Source: CAVQMB01 sp963713445 (GTDB lineage: Bacteria; Pseudomonadota; Gammaproteobacteria; Competibacterales; Competibacteraceae). From it: 17,012 nucleotides of DNA. The notes under the pieces were generated by a model. That model had not been told where the DNA came from and made no database searches. It was given only the letters and a program-made list of their open reading frames with translations. Of the stretch, positions 7,130 to 15,067 are shown in pieces. A program made the position numbers and the translations under genes. Every line of letters starts with the position of its first letter. Within the stretch, counting starts at the first letter, position 1. Location of the stretch: positions 1-17,012 of the forward strand of contig CAVQMB010000033.1 in assembly GCA_963713445.1 (NCBI GenBank). The letters are read 5' to 3'.

Positions 7130-7213
7130 GTGCGGTCGTCCATGACGGCGACGTACTGCCAGTACGGGCGGTCGCCGGCATTGCTCAGCTGGGCGGCGTA
7201 GCGCCCGGCCATG
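7130..7213 (-). pseudogene. Second partial copy of the gpF-like minor head gene
   Basis: Read on the minus strand from 7212, the sequence encodes MAGRYAAQLSNAGDRPYWQY then VAVMDDRT. This matches the intact gpF homologue (2957-3040) with roughly nine bases in ten identical by eye. The match ends at both sides: at 7213 it meets a + strand gene fragment, and below 7130 it passes into a different sequence. The frame stays open to 6937, reading ESGEVVRLFNAALTNRPN and onward, but I do not recognise that part. The differences between copies are spread evenly, so this is a piece of a related phage and not a recent duplication. Confidence 0.75.
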
Positions 7214-7615
7214 TGGCTGGTGCCCGATGATCTGTTCGGTGTCGACTACGGTGGCGGCTACCGGTTCTTTGCCGTGGAGATTGACCGCCGCACGGAAAGC
7301 ATCGAACCAAGGTCGTGCGGTCGGAACACGTTCGCAAGAAAGCTGGCCGCTTGTTTCGAGGTGATATACCACAGGACCTACCGGGACGTGCGGGGTACCC
7401 CGAATCTTATGGTTATTATCGTGACCACAAGTATGACGCGCATGCCCCATATGATGGCTTATCTCGCGAAACGCGATCACGGCCTCGTCGAACGATTTCT
7501 GTTCCGGGCCCTGTCGATGTTAGGCTCGCACTGGCGCGTGCCGCCGGTTCTCTCCGATATACTCAAGCGTTGGCCGCGAGCCGACGGCAGTCTCTTCGAC
7601 ATTGCCAAAGCGTAG
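7211..7615 (+). pseudogene. C-terminal fragment of replication-relaxation-like protein
   Basis: The open frame encodes up to 134 residues. It begins abruptly at VPDDLFGVDYGGGYRFFAVE and continues with FARKLAACFEVI, NLMVIIVTTS, RMPHMMAYL and a C-terminal FLFRALSMLGS. This is the C-terminal domain of proteins annotated as plasmid replication-relaxation, which normally also carry an N-terminal winged-helix region. Here that region is missing: the frame is closed just upstream by a TAG and the DNA switches to the reversed gpF fragment at about 7213. The ATG at 7211 comes from the phage-derived side of the junction. I infer a truncated gene left by recombination. The family call rests on recollection of motif order. 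Confidence 0.65.
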
Positions 7616-7724
7616 CGCGGCACGTGTGTGGAAGGCCATTTCTCCTTAACGTTCCGTCAGGGTGTGCCAACACCTTACACTAGCTCCGCCGACGTTTCGT
7701 CGAGGAACGGGAAACACTCTATTA

Positions 7725-7752
7725 GGCAAACCGCCAACTGCGGTGGTTTGCC
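7725..7752. repeat. Inverted repeat upstream of the OCD-family gene
   Basis: GGCAAACCGCC and CGGTGGTTTGCC face each other across a five-base loop, with eight outer bases perfectly paired. It lies 24 bases before the ATG at 7776 and has no T run, so an operator or a translation-modulating hairpin is as likely as a terminator for the upstream fragment. Confidence 0.6.
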
Positions 7753-7775
7753 GTTAATGAATTGGAATATTCACA

Positions 7776-8726
7776 ATGTTGTATTTATCTGACAACGATA
7801 TCCGAGCCTTGAAGTTTCCACTTTCGGAGGTTGCTGACTTGATAGACACCGTCTTTCGCGCTCGTCGAGACGGATGGATAATGACAGTAACAAAGCAACG
7901 CCTAGCGTTTCGAGACCGGCCAGTGTTTTTTCAAGCTTTGTCATCAGTACGAGCACATGATTACGCATGTATGAAATGGATCGGGCTAAACACAGCAGAA
8001 AAAGGCACACTGGGAGGTCAAGTAAAAACCGTGTTAGTTTTGAGTGATGCCACTACCGCGCAACACCTGGCCATTATGGATGCAAGCTGGATCACAGGCG
8101 TACGTACTGCAGCCGTCAGCTTGCTTGGTGCGCGGAGGATATCTAGCGCCAGGCGCAGCACCGTTGGTATCCTCGGTACTGGTGTGCAGGCCCGTACGCA
8201 CCTGGAGATGTTCATCTCACAATGGTCGGTACAGCGTGCGGTGATTTGGGGGCGGAGACGAGAACGCGCGACCATCCTACGCGATTTTGCTCAGTCACTT
8301 GGGTGTGAGGCTGAAGTGGCCGAATCACCTAACGCGTTGCTCGGTGAATGTGATGTGGTCATTTCTGCATTGGGTGCGCAAACGGATCCGTCCGTTGGAC
8401 TTAACGCTGGTCAGCTTCGTTCTAGTGCGTATCTCAGTCTGGTTGATCTCGGTAGGCCATGGATTCGTCAGTCTTTGCAACGCGTCAGCATTTACGCCGA
8501 CGACCGGGAGCTGACTTTGGATCTTCTACACCAGGGGGCGCTACCATTCGAATGCGAACTCGTAGGCGATCTTGTTACACTATCCGGTGACCGAGGTGTT
8601 CACTCAGCCGCCAGCGGCCCCACTGGTTTGCTCCACCCCGGCGTGGGTTACGCTGATCTGGCAGTGGCTGCGTCTGTTTTCGAAAAGGCCAGGGGGGCAG
8701 GGGTAGGTATCTCATTACCGAACTGA
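7776..8726 (+). CDS. Ornithine cyclodeaminase / mu-crystallin family enzyme
   Basis: The gene encodes 316 residues, the family's usual length. A Rossmann nucleotide-binding motif GILGTGVQA lies at residues 131-139, after the family segment MDASWITGVRTAAVSLLGA. Lys67 in CMKWIGLN corresponds to the substrate-binding Lys of the family, and the C-terminus has the usual GxGYADLAVAASVFEKARGAGVG. These enzymes use NAD(P)H to reduce ketimines, make N-alkyl amino acids or alanine, or cyclise ornithine. Where ornithine cyclodeaminase has its catalytic Asp in a GGDxPGKTE segment, this protein reads VDLGRPWIRQSL, so true cyclodeaminase activity looks unlikely. That alignment is by eye. Shine-Dalgarno pairing before 7776 is weak. 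The gene converges on the IclR regulator with 53 bases between stops and no clear terminator. Confidence 0.88.
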   Translation: MLYLSDNDIRALKFPLSEVADLIDTVFRARRDGWIMTVTKQRLAFRDRPVFFQALSSVRAHDYACMKWIGLNTAEKGTLGGQVKTVLVLSDATTAQHLAIMDASWITGVRTAAVSLLGARRISSARRSTVGILGTGVQARTHLEMFISQWSVQRAVIWGRRRERATILRDFAQSLGCEAEVAESPNALLGECDVVISALGAQTDPSVGLNAGQLRSSAYLSLVDLGRPWIRQSLQRVSIYADDRELTLDLLHQGALPFECELVGDLVTLSGDRGVHSAASGPTGLLHPGVGYADLAVAASVFEKARGAGVGISLPN

Positions 8727-8779
8727 CGCTGATATAGTCCGGTTTGCGTTCAAGCAATACAGTTACATAAATCGATATT

Positions 8780-9619
8780 TCAAAGCCCTGCCGCGCTTAT
8801 CGCCTCAGATGTCGCTTTCGCTGCCTCACAAACAATGGGAGCTAAGGCCATTTCCACCTCTATGGCAGTCCAACGTGTTGCGGATACAGCTACATTGACC
8901 GCAGCGACTGGGTAGCGGTGTGAATTAAACACCGGAGCGGCCACGGATATGTCGCCAAGAAAGGACTCCTGGTCGGTCATCGCGTAACCCTGAGTGCGTA
9001 CCGAATTCAATATCTCGTTGAGACGATTAATATCGGTGATAGTGTAGCGGGTAATCGCTGCCAAGTTAGATTGTTTCAACACGTTTGCACGTTCCCGCGG
9101 CGGCAAGAACGCCAACATAGCCCGTCCTGGCGCAGTGCAATAGGCTGGTAGTCGGGCGCCGAGCAATATATCTACACTGATCATTTGGCGGCTTGGTATT
9201 CGCGCCACGTATACGACATCGGCGTCAATGAGTTCTGTTAGATTGACCGTCTCGTCACACGCCCGGCCTGCTTGAATTAAGTAGGGTTTGGCACAGTTTA
9301 GAACATTGTCCATGCGAAGATAGCTATTGCCGATTTCGAGCGCCTTGGGCGACAGCACGTACCGACGTGTATCATGCTCCTGCTTGATATAGCCCAACAC
9401 TAATAGGGTATGCAAAAGCCGCTGAGCGGCACTTTTACCTATGCCTGTGCGGCGCGCTATTTCTGAAAGTCCCAGCGGCCTCGGCTGTTGGGAGAAAGCG
9501 GCCAAGACACGAAGGCCGCGGTCAAGCGCTTTAACGAAGAGCCGCTCATCAACCAACGCACTGGACCTGACGGTGCCGGGCTTCCGTTGGTCTTCTGTAT
9601 CCGCTCTAGGGCGCATCAT
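8780..9619 (-). CDS. IclR family transcriptional regulator
   Basis: The gene encodes 279 residues from the ATG at 9619 (278 from the adjacent ATG at 9616). Residues of about 28-42 (FVKALDRGLRVLAAF) lead into the winged helix-turn-helix LGLSEIARRTGIGKSAAQRL (about 49-68). The wing is followed by YVLSPKALEIGNSYL and an effector-binding domain with VNLTELIDADVVYVARIPS, CTAPGRAMLAFL and ISVAAPVFN. This matches the PobR/PcaR-like branch of IclR proteins, which respond to small carboxylic acids. I prefer 9619/9616 over the farther ATG at 9691 because GAGGAAG lies just before them (9626-9620) and because the upstream 24 residues are not family-like. It is transcribed away from the crotonase operon, and a palindrome in the shared intergenic region is a likely target. 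Confidence 0.92.
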   Translation of the reverse strand: MMRPRADTEDQRKPGTVRSSALVDERLFVKALDRGLRVLAAFSQQPRPLGLSEIARRTGIGKSAAQRLLHTLLVLGYIKQEHDTRRYVLSPKALEIGNSYLRMDNVLNCAKPYLIQAGRACDETVNLTELIDADVVYVARIPSRQMISVDILLGARLPAYCTAPGRAMLAFLPPRERANVLKQSNLAAITRYTITDINRLNEILNSVRTQGYAMTDQESFLGDISVAAPVFNSHRYPVAAVNVAVSATRWTAIEVEMALAPIVCEAAKATSEAISAAGL

Positions 9620-9947
9620 CTTCCTCGTTCGAGTATACCGACTAGCGGTGTAGCGGCCGCCGGCTACCGTCCCGGCGACGTACGGTCGCACGACAAACGT
9701 CCTCGAATACGACCGAAAATAGGCTTGCTACGTTAGCAGATTAACTCTGAACCGATGTGGCTGCAGAGGCACCCACACGTTCAAGCCTTGACAGGTATCG
9801 ACGTCTATGATCTTCTGAATCGACCAAAAAACCAATAACGTGTATTGCTATCCAATACACTCAACGCTGAGGTGTGCAACGGTTATCCTTGCCGCTGGCT
9901 GCGTTGACCCGTGACCCCAGATCGAACCAAAGCCGGGAGCAAATTCA
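9620..9947. other. Divergent regulatory region between iclR-type gene and crotonase operon
   Basis: These 328 bases contain no supported gene. They hold the palindrome at 9840-9860, a smaller perfect inverted repeat TGCTAcgtTAGCA (9726-9738) nearer the regulator gene, and a TTGACA at 9788-9793. That TTGACA has no well-spaced -10 partner, so I do not call a promoter from it. The AT-rich stretch from 9820 to 9860 is the most promoter-like part for the + strand operon. A ribosome binding site GGGAG lies at 9935-9939, eight bases before the crotonase ATG. Confidence 0.6.
9840..9860. promoter_or_regulatory. Candidate IclR operator palindrome
   Basis: GTGTATTG (9840-9847) and CAATACAC (9853-9860) form a perfect 8-bp inverted repeat with a 5-base spacer, 87 bases upstream of the crotonase start. 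IclR-family dimers bind such short AT-rich palindromes in the intergenic region next to their own gene, so this is the best operator candidate. Binding itself is inferred. Confidence 0.6.
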
Positions 9948-10715
9948 ATGTTCGACTTTCTTAAGGTTCGCGACGAAGACGCCGTGAGAATCATCGTCCT
10001 CAGTCGCCCAGAGAAACTCAATGCGTGGCACGGTCCCATGCGCCAAGAGCTACGAACGGCGCTAGACGACGCGAACAATGATGACGGGGTGCGCGCGGTG
10101 GTCCTCACAGGCGAGGGCGATCGCGCCTTCAGCGCCGGCCAGGATCTGGCCGAGTCACAACGCTTCAATGAGAGCCACGCGAGCGGTTGGATTGATGAAT
10201 GGCGTGCACTTTATGGCACCTTGCGTGGCATGAATAAGGGTGTGGTAGCGTCGCTCAATGGCGTTGCGGCAGGGTCTGCATTTCAGGTTGCGCTCCTGTG
10301 CGACATTCGCGTGGGACACGCAGGCAGCAAAATGGGGCAGCCCGAGATCAAGTCCGGAATACCGAGTACGTTAGGGCCATGGCTAATGCGCGAAATGCTG
10401 GGCTTGTCGCGAACGATTGACTTGACACTCACCGGCCGTCTGATGTCGGGTGAGGAGGCTCACGCCCTCGGCCTGATACATTACTTGGTCGAACCCCGGG
10501 AAGTCATGAAAAAGAGCCTTGAAATGGCTGCCGTTCTGGCGGCGCAGCCGCCAGTGGCGCTACGCCTGGACAAAGAGCGCTTCCGGGAAGTAACGCGTGC
10601 GGGATTTGAAGAAGCGCTTGAGGCTGGAGTACGCAACCAGACACAGGCATACGCTACCGGCGAACCGCAACGCATGATGGAGGCGTTTTTCCGTAGCAGA
10701 CAAAATGCCGGTTGA
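9948..10715 (+). CDS. Crotonase (enoyl-CoA hydratase/isomerase) family protein
   Basis: The gene encodes 255 residues, the usual crotonase length. The oxyanion-hole segments are AFSAGQDLA (residues 60-68) and NGVAAGSAFQVALLCDIRVG (104-123), with GQPEIKSGIP (130-139) and LTLTGRLMSGEEA further on. Compared with rat enoyl-CoA hydratase, the second catalytic Glu (Glu164, in QPE) is kept as Glu133. The first (Glu144) aligns with Gln113, at the expected spacing of 20 residues. Loss of one Glu suggests a reaction other than classical hydration, for example isomerisation, hydrolysis or a one-acid lyase. It is the first gene of the + strand operon, behind the IclR palindrome. A 53-base gap leads to the CoA ligase subunit, so it probably acts on the thioester that ligase makes. 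Confidence 0.9.
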   Translation: MFDFLKVRDEDAVRIIVLSRPEKLNAWHGPMRQELRTALDDANNDDGVRAVVLTGEGDRAFSAGQDLAESQRFNESHASGWIDEWRALYGTLRGMNKGVVASLNGVAAGSAFQVALLCDIRVGHAGSKMGQPEIKSGIPSTLGPWLMREMLGLSRTIDLTLTGRLMSGEEAHALGLIHYLVEPREVMKKSLEMAAVLAAQPPVALRLDKERFREVTRAGFEEALEAGVRNQTQAYATGEPQRMMEAFFRSRQNAG

Positions 10716-10768
10716 GCGCCCAGCTATCGGGCCGCTAGCAAATGCAGGCCACGCGTTGAGGGTCACTG

Positions 10769-11896
10769 GTGAACTTGTTTGAGTACGAGGGTAAACAGCT
10801 TCTGCGTCGATATGGCGTCTCCGTACCCCAGGGGGCACTCTGGGATGAGACCGGTCACTACCCGCTTCCGGCGGTTGTTAAGGCGCAGATTCTGCTGGGC
10901 CGGCGCGGGAAGGCTGGGGGTATTCTTTTCGCAGATGATGCTGATGAGTTACGTCGTCTGACACAGGGATTGCTCGGGCAGCGAATTGCAAACCATGTTG
11001 TGGAAAAGATTTATGTGGAAGAGCGTATCGTCGCCGGCGACGAATATTACCTCTCGCTGGCGGTGGACCGGGATCGTGGCGCCGCCACATTGCTTGCGTC
11101 AGCCCAAGGTGGCATCGGAGTGGAAGACCAATCGGGGCGCCTGCTCAGTTTGCCGGTCAACCCGCTGCTAGGTCCGCAGACCTTTCACGCACGGGCCGTA
11201 GCGCGCTGCTTCGAAGTGGACCGGCTAGCAGCGTGCGAGGAGGTGGAGATTCTACTGTCACGGCTCTGGCAGGCCTTTGTGGCTGAGGATGCCACGTTGA
11301 TCGAGGTCAATCCATTGGTGTTGACTGATGACATGGGGTTCGTCGCGCTCGACGCGAAGATCTGCATCGACGATAACAGCCGGTTCCGGCATGATTACGA
11401 TGCTACCGAGCGGCCGGTAGCCACCAGCAGTGCATTGGAAGCAACGTTGGCCGAGGAGCATGTGTCTTATACCGAACTGGATTCGGAGGGCGATGTTATT
11501 GCCGCTGTCAGCGGTGCCGGGCTGATGATGGCCACGCTGGATCTGTTGCGAGATGCAGGGGTTTCGGTACGGGGGACTATCGATTTGGGTGGTGCGGTGC
11601 TCGCAGCAGACTCCAGAACGAGGCGAATATTCGAAGCGGTATTGCAGGCGCGTCCGCGACAGTTTTTTCTCAACGCGTTTCTGCAAACCGCCAGTTGCAC
11701 GAAGCTGTGCGAAGCACTTGATGCGGCGGCCGTTGAATGGGACAGGAGCACAACTGGCATTGTCGTTCGTATGAGAGGCGATGGGAGCGAGAGTGGGCTC
11801 CACAAGCTGCAAGGCCACGGCATGGCTACGTACACCGAATTGGACGAGGCGGTGAGATCCGTCATTCGCAACGCTGGCCACGCGGGTCAACCTTGA
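10769..11896 (+). CDS. SucC-like acyl-CoA ligase, beta (ATP-grasp) subunit
   Basis: The gene encodes 375 residues, starting with GTG at 10769; GAGGG at 10758-10762 supports this start six bases away. The N-terminus MNLFEYEGKQLLRRYGVSVP, the glycine-rich GRRGKAGG (44-51), IEVNPLVL (about 178-185, with the metal-binding Glu-Val-Asn) and SGAGLMMATLDLL (about 248-260) are those of succinyl-CoA synthetase beta subunits. Together with the next gene it would form an ADP-forming carboxylic acid-CoA ligase. Several normally invariant stretches of SucC are altered: VSGAG in place of VNGAG, and the final third is more divergent. It stands beside a crotonase and an importer and not among TCA genes. I therefore favour a specialised ligase (malate-, itaconate- or another acid-CoA ligase) over housekeeping SucC. 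Confidence 0.88.
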   Translation: MNLFEYEGKQLLRRYGVSVPQGALWDETGHYPLPAVVKAQILLGRRGKAGGILFADDADELRRLTQGLLGQRIANHVVEKIYVEERIVAGDEYYLSLAVDRDRGAATLLASAQGGIGVEDQSGRLLSLPVNPLLGPQTFHARAVARCFEVDRLAACEEVEILLSRLWQAFVAEDATLIEVNPLVLTDDMGFVALDAKICIDDNSRFRHDYDATERPVATSSALEATLAEEHVSYTELDSEGDVIAAVSGAGLMMATLDLLRDAGVSVRGTIDLGGAVLAADSRTRRIFEAVLQARPRQFFLNAFLQTASCTKLCEALDAAAVEWDRSTTGIVVRMRGDGSESGLHKLQGHGMATYTELDEAVRSVIRNAGHAGQP

Positions 11897-12795
11897 TGGC
11901 CATCCTGGTTGACGCCGATACCCGTATCGTTGTTCAAGGTGCAACCGGACATACCGGGCGTGCTCTTACGGGGCGATGGGTGGCCACAGGGGGGCCGGTG
12001 GTGGGTGGTGTTACACCGGGCCGTCGGGGAACCCGTGTCGCCGGAGTCATGGTGGTTGACTCCTGCTTCGAGGCAGTTGCGGAATTTGCCGCGAACGCGA
12101 GCTTTGTCGCGGTCCCGGCACCTCTCGCTTTGGATGCCACACTTGAGGCAATTGCTGCTGGTATAAGTACAATCGTGGTCTATACCGAAGGGGTGCCGCT
12201 GCACGATGCGTTGATCATGCGTGCTGCCGCTCGATTGTCAGGCGCTGTCCTGTTGGGCCCCAATGCTGCGGGTTGCGTCAGTCCAGGTTTTGGTAATCTT
12301 TCCGATCTTAATGAGCGCTTTCTGGCACGCGGTCCAGTCGGCATAGTCTCCAAGAGCGGAACCCTGACTTATGAAGTGATCAGTTCGCTCTCGCGGGCTG
12401 GCTTCGGTGTTAGCAGCGTCGTCTGCTTGGGAGGGGATGCTGTGATCGGTACCGATCACGCAAGCACTTTGCAGGCATTCGAGGAGGACTGTGCCACTGA
12501 TGCCGTGGTGTTGATCGGCGAAATCGGTGGTGATTCAGAGCATCGGGCGGCAGAGGTCGTAGGTCGAATGACCAAGCCCGTCCTGGCTCACGTCGTCGGG
12601 CGTCATGCGCCTCGTAATCGAGCCATGGGGCACGCAGGAGCCCTTCTCGCTGACGAGCGCGATGGGGCGGAGGCAAAATCGTCGGCACTGCAAGACGGAG
12701 GGGCACGTTTAGTGCGTAGCATTCTCGACTTTGGAACGGTTATGACTGAAGCCCTACCGATCCATTTCGCAATCATCAAAGAGGAGACTAGAGCG
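11896..12795 (+). CDS. SucD-like acyl-CoA ligase, alpha subunit, with no stop codon before the next gene
   Basis: The ATG at 11896 overlaps the beta-subunit stop (TGATG), so the two are translationally coupled. Residues 15-21 (GATGHTG) are the CoA-binding turn, followed by LGPNAAGCVSPG, GIVSKSGTLTYE and LGGDAVIGTD. His246 in NRAMGHAGALL is the phosphohistidine position of the family, so the subunit looks catalytically competent. The protein should end near residue 290-300, but the frame has no stop and runs straight into the ATG of the binding protein at 12796. Either the two are made as one chain of about 590 or more residues, or a single base has been lost near 12740-12785. In the latter case the frame would end at TAG 12789-12791, just ahead of the next start. 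The open frame also extends upstream of 11896 in antiphase to the beta gene, and that part is not coding. Confidence 0.85.
12781..12786 (+). promoter_or_regulatory. Ribosome binding site of the substrate-binding protein
   Basis: GAGGAG lies nine bases before the ATG at 12796. Together with the Tat-type signal that begins there, it shows that the binding protein has its own translation start despite the absence of a stop in the preceding frame. Confidence 0.65.
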
Positions 12796-13892
12796 ATGTC
12801 AGATCACAATGACGATAAGTTTATCCTACGCATGGGCCACTCGCGGCGGCGTTTTCTGGGCACTGCAGCCGCAGGGGCGACCTTATTAACAACCGCTGGC
12901 CTGGGCTTACGCACGCGCGCGCCGCTCAGCGACTTGTGGTGGCAGACCCGGGCGGGCCGTTTACACCGGCATTCAGTCAAGCGTTTGACGACCCATTTCA
13001 GAAAACAGACGGGCATTGAAATCGCTAACGTTGCACGCCCCCACCAGCCAACCAGTCAAGTGCAAGCACAGGTTAACGCGCACAGCTATAGCTGGGACGT
13101 GGTGACCATTACGGAAGCCGGCGTGGGGCTTCTCAGTGCAAAGCATCTGCTCGAGAAGATCGACTGGTCCGGTGGCCACATGAGCGAAATCATGAAGGAG
13201 GCCAGGTCGCCGTACTGGATGGGCACTGATGTTTACGCCACAATCCTAGCCTACAATACCGATAAGTTCGGCGACAAAGGTCCCCGGTCGTGGGCGGATT
13301 TCTGGGACGTGAAGAAGTTCCCGGGCCGGCGTTCACTCAGACGCAGTCCCATTGATACCCTGGAAATTGCGCTATTGGCCGATGGTGTTTCGGCGGCTGA
13401 TCTGTATCCCCTGGATATGGACCGTGCATTCAAAAAGCTTGACCAGATCAAGCGCCACATTGACGTGTGGTGGACCGGTGGAGCCCAGACTACTCAGCTA
13501 TTGCAGAGTTCTGAAGTCGATATGCTTCCGACTTGGAACGGGCGCGCGCAGGTCGTGATTGATGCCGGCGGGCCAGCGGCAATCACTTGGAATCAGGGGC
13601 TTTACTCCATCGAAGGTTGGGCAGTCACCCAAAGGCGATCCACAACATGCGGATCTGGGCCGTAAGTTCATTGAATTTTGCTGGGTCTCCTTAGCGCCAG
13701 GGCAGCCTATACCCACAAGCTGGCCTATGGGCCAACCAATCCCAAAGCCTACAATTACATATCCGCAGAGCGGGCCAAGGTCTCCCGACCGCGCCCGCAC
13801 ATATCAAGACGATGATTCATTCGAGCCAGGAATGGTGGGGCACCGACAAAGAGGAGGCGGTAAGCCGTTTCGAGAGCTGGATCCTGAGGTGA
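12796..13892 (+). pseudogene. Polyamine-type ABC transporter substrate-binding protein, three frameshifts
   Basis: A twin-arginine signal SRRRFLGTAAAGATLL starts at residue 16, consistent with export of a folded protein. The mature part shows the family order of spermidine/putrescine-binding (COG0687) proteins: WDVVTITEAG, ILAYNTDKF, GPRSWADFWDVKKFPGRR and MLPTWNGRAQVV, ending in EGWAV. The frame then breaks three times: an extra base at about 13625-13630, a missing one at about 13683-13685, and a missing one at about 13779-13783. After correction it continues as PKGDP, DLGRKFIEFC, RAAYTHKLAYGPTNPKAY and AHIKTMIHSSQEWWGTDKEE, and ends SRFESWILR with TGA at 13890-13892. The restored protein is 365 residues, exactly the family length. 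It would bind the imported substrate in the periplasm. Sequencing error or very recent decay explains the breaks better than long disuse, because the residues are still well conserved. Confidence 0.85.
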
Positions 13893-13932
13893 AGGTCCAC
13901 TCGCCTGACCCCGATGGTCTTAATCAGCAGCG

Positions 13933-13956
13933 GTGGCAGCCAGTCGCGGCTGCCAC
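13933..13956. other. Intercistronic stem-loop after the binding-protein gene
   Basis: GTGGCAGCC (13933-13941) and GGCTGCCAC (13948-13956) pair perfectly over nine bases with a six-base loop. No T run follows, so it is not a standard terminator. It lies between the binding-protein stop and the ATPase start. At this position such hairpins commonly protect the 3' end of the binding-protein message or reduce readthrough, letting the binding protein be made in excess. That role is inferred. Confidence 0.75.
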
Positions 13957-13975
13957 TTGCGGGTAGCGTTGTTCA

Positions 13976-15062
13976 ATGACCCAATTCAAGCTCGACGTCC
14001 GCCAGCTCACCAAGCGCTACGGCAACGTCATTGCGTTAGAGTCCGCGGATCTTCGGATCGACGCGGGCGAGTTTGTCACGCTATTGGGTCCGTCGGGATC
14101 GGGCAAAACCACGCTGTTATCGATCGTCGCAGGGTTGCGTCAACCCAGTTCCGGTGAAGTCTGGATCGATGGCAGGCTTTCGACCTATGCTCCACCGTAC
14201 CAACGTGATCTCCGGCATGGTTTTCCAGGGTTACGGTTTTGTTTCCGCATATGAGCGTGGCGGAGAACATCGCGTTCCCCGCTCAGGATGCGGACGTGTC
14301 TGGGCGATAGTGAGATTCGGCGAAAGGTTAGTTCTGTGCTGGACGCGGTCCGTCTGTCCGGTGTCGCGGATCGGATGCCATCAGAGTTATCGGGTGGACA
14401 GACACAAAAGGGTGGCATTGGCACGGTGCATGGTCTACGAGCCGTCCATCATCCTTATGGACGAGCCGCTCGGTGCGCTGGACAAGAATTTACGCGAGGA
14501 ATTGCAACTCGAGATTAAGGCTTTGCATACCCGGCTTGGTATCACCGTGCTCTACGTTACCCATGACCAGGAGGAGGCGATGACGATGTCCGATCGCATT
14601 TGCTTGATGAACAGCGCACGGATCGAGCAGGTGGGATCGCCGCTAGAGCTTTACGGACATCCCAAGACGCTCTTTGCCGCTCGCTTTTTTGGCGAATCAA
14701 ACCTGTTTGAAGGCCAGCTTGTGCGCAGCGGAGATCGTTTGGCCGTCGAGGGTGAATGGGGGCGGGCATTGCTTGGCGATCAAAGCCAAGCCGTTGGCAT
14801 CGGCGAGCGCACCACTGCGATGGTGCGTCCCGAACATGTGCGAATACTTCCTGATGGCTCGACCGATGGTGAGAATACCTTTGCAGCTACGGTCGAGCAG
14901 GTCATCTTTAATGGTGGCATCAGTAAATGCTACCTGCGTGACGAAAGCGGGCGTCAGATTATTGTGACCCACCTGACCAACGCCGCGGGGCCACAAGTAA
15001 GGGTCGGCGACAGGGTGCATACACGCTGGGACGCCGCTGCGATGATCTTGTTGGCGAACTAA
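13976..15062 (+). pseudogene. ABC transporter ATP-binding protein (PotA-like), four frameshifts
   Basis: The start at 13976 gives LTKRYGNVIALESADL and the Walker A GPSGSGKTT (38-46). The frame then gains one base at each of four places: about 14211-14214, 14237-14240 (TTTT), 14277-14280 (CCCC) and 14401-14404. Joining the segments restores GMVFQGYGLFPHMSVAENIA (Q-loop), LSGGQ (signature), RVALARCMVYEP, ILMDEPLGALD (Walker B and D-loop), VLYVTHDQEEAMTMSD (switch His), and a C-terminal TOBE-like regulatory domain from about residue 240 to the end. The corrected length is 360 residues, typical of spermidine/putrescine importer ATPases. As it stands, only the 92-residue N-terminal piece would be made from 13976. 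A fragment from about 14418 onward keeps Walker B but lacks Walker A. It would energise the permease encoded five bases downstream. Confidence 0.86.
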
Positions 15063-15067
15063 CCGAA

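Noticed and set aside
7118..7480. 120-residue minus-strand open frame
   Set aside because: It crosses the junction between two truncated genes and is antisense to the replication-relaxation-like fragment, so it has no consistent content.
9788..9811. TTGACA with TATGAT as a promoter
   Set aside because: The spacing is only 12 bases, too short for a sigma-70 promoter, and no better -10 lies 16-18 bases away.
11737..11895. 53-codon upstream extension of the ligase alpha subunit
   Set aside because: It overlaps the end of the beta-subunit gene in another frame and is not family-like; the ATG at 11896 overlaps the beta stop as expected.
14076..14424. Minus-strand open frames opposite the ATPase gene
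   Set aside because: They are shadows that appear open only because the sense strand is frameshifted; the sense strand carries all ABC motifs.
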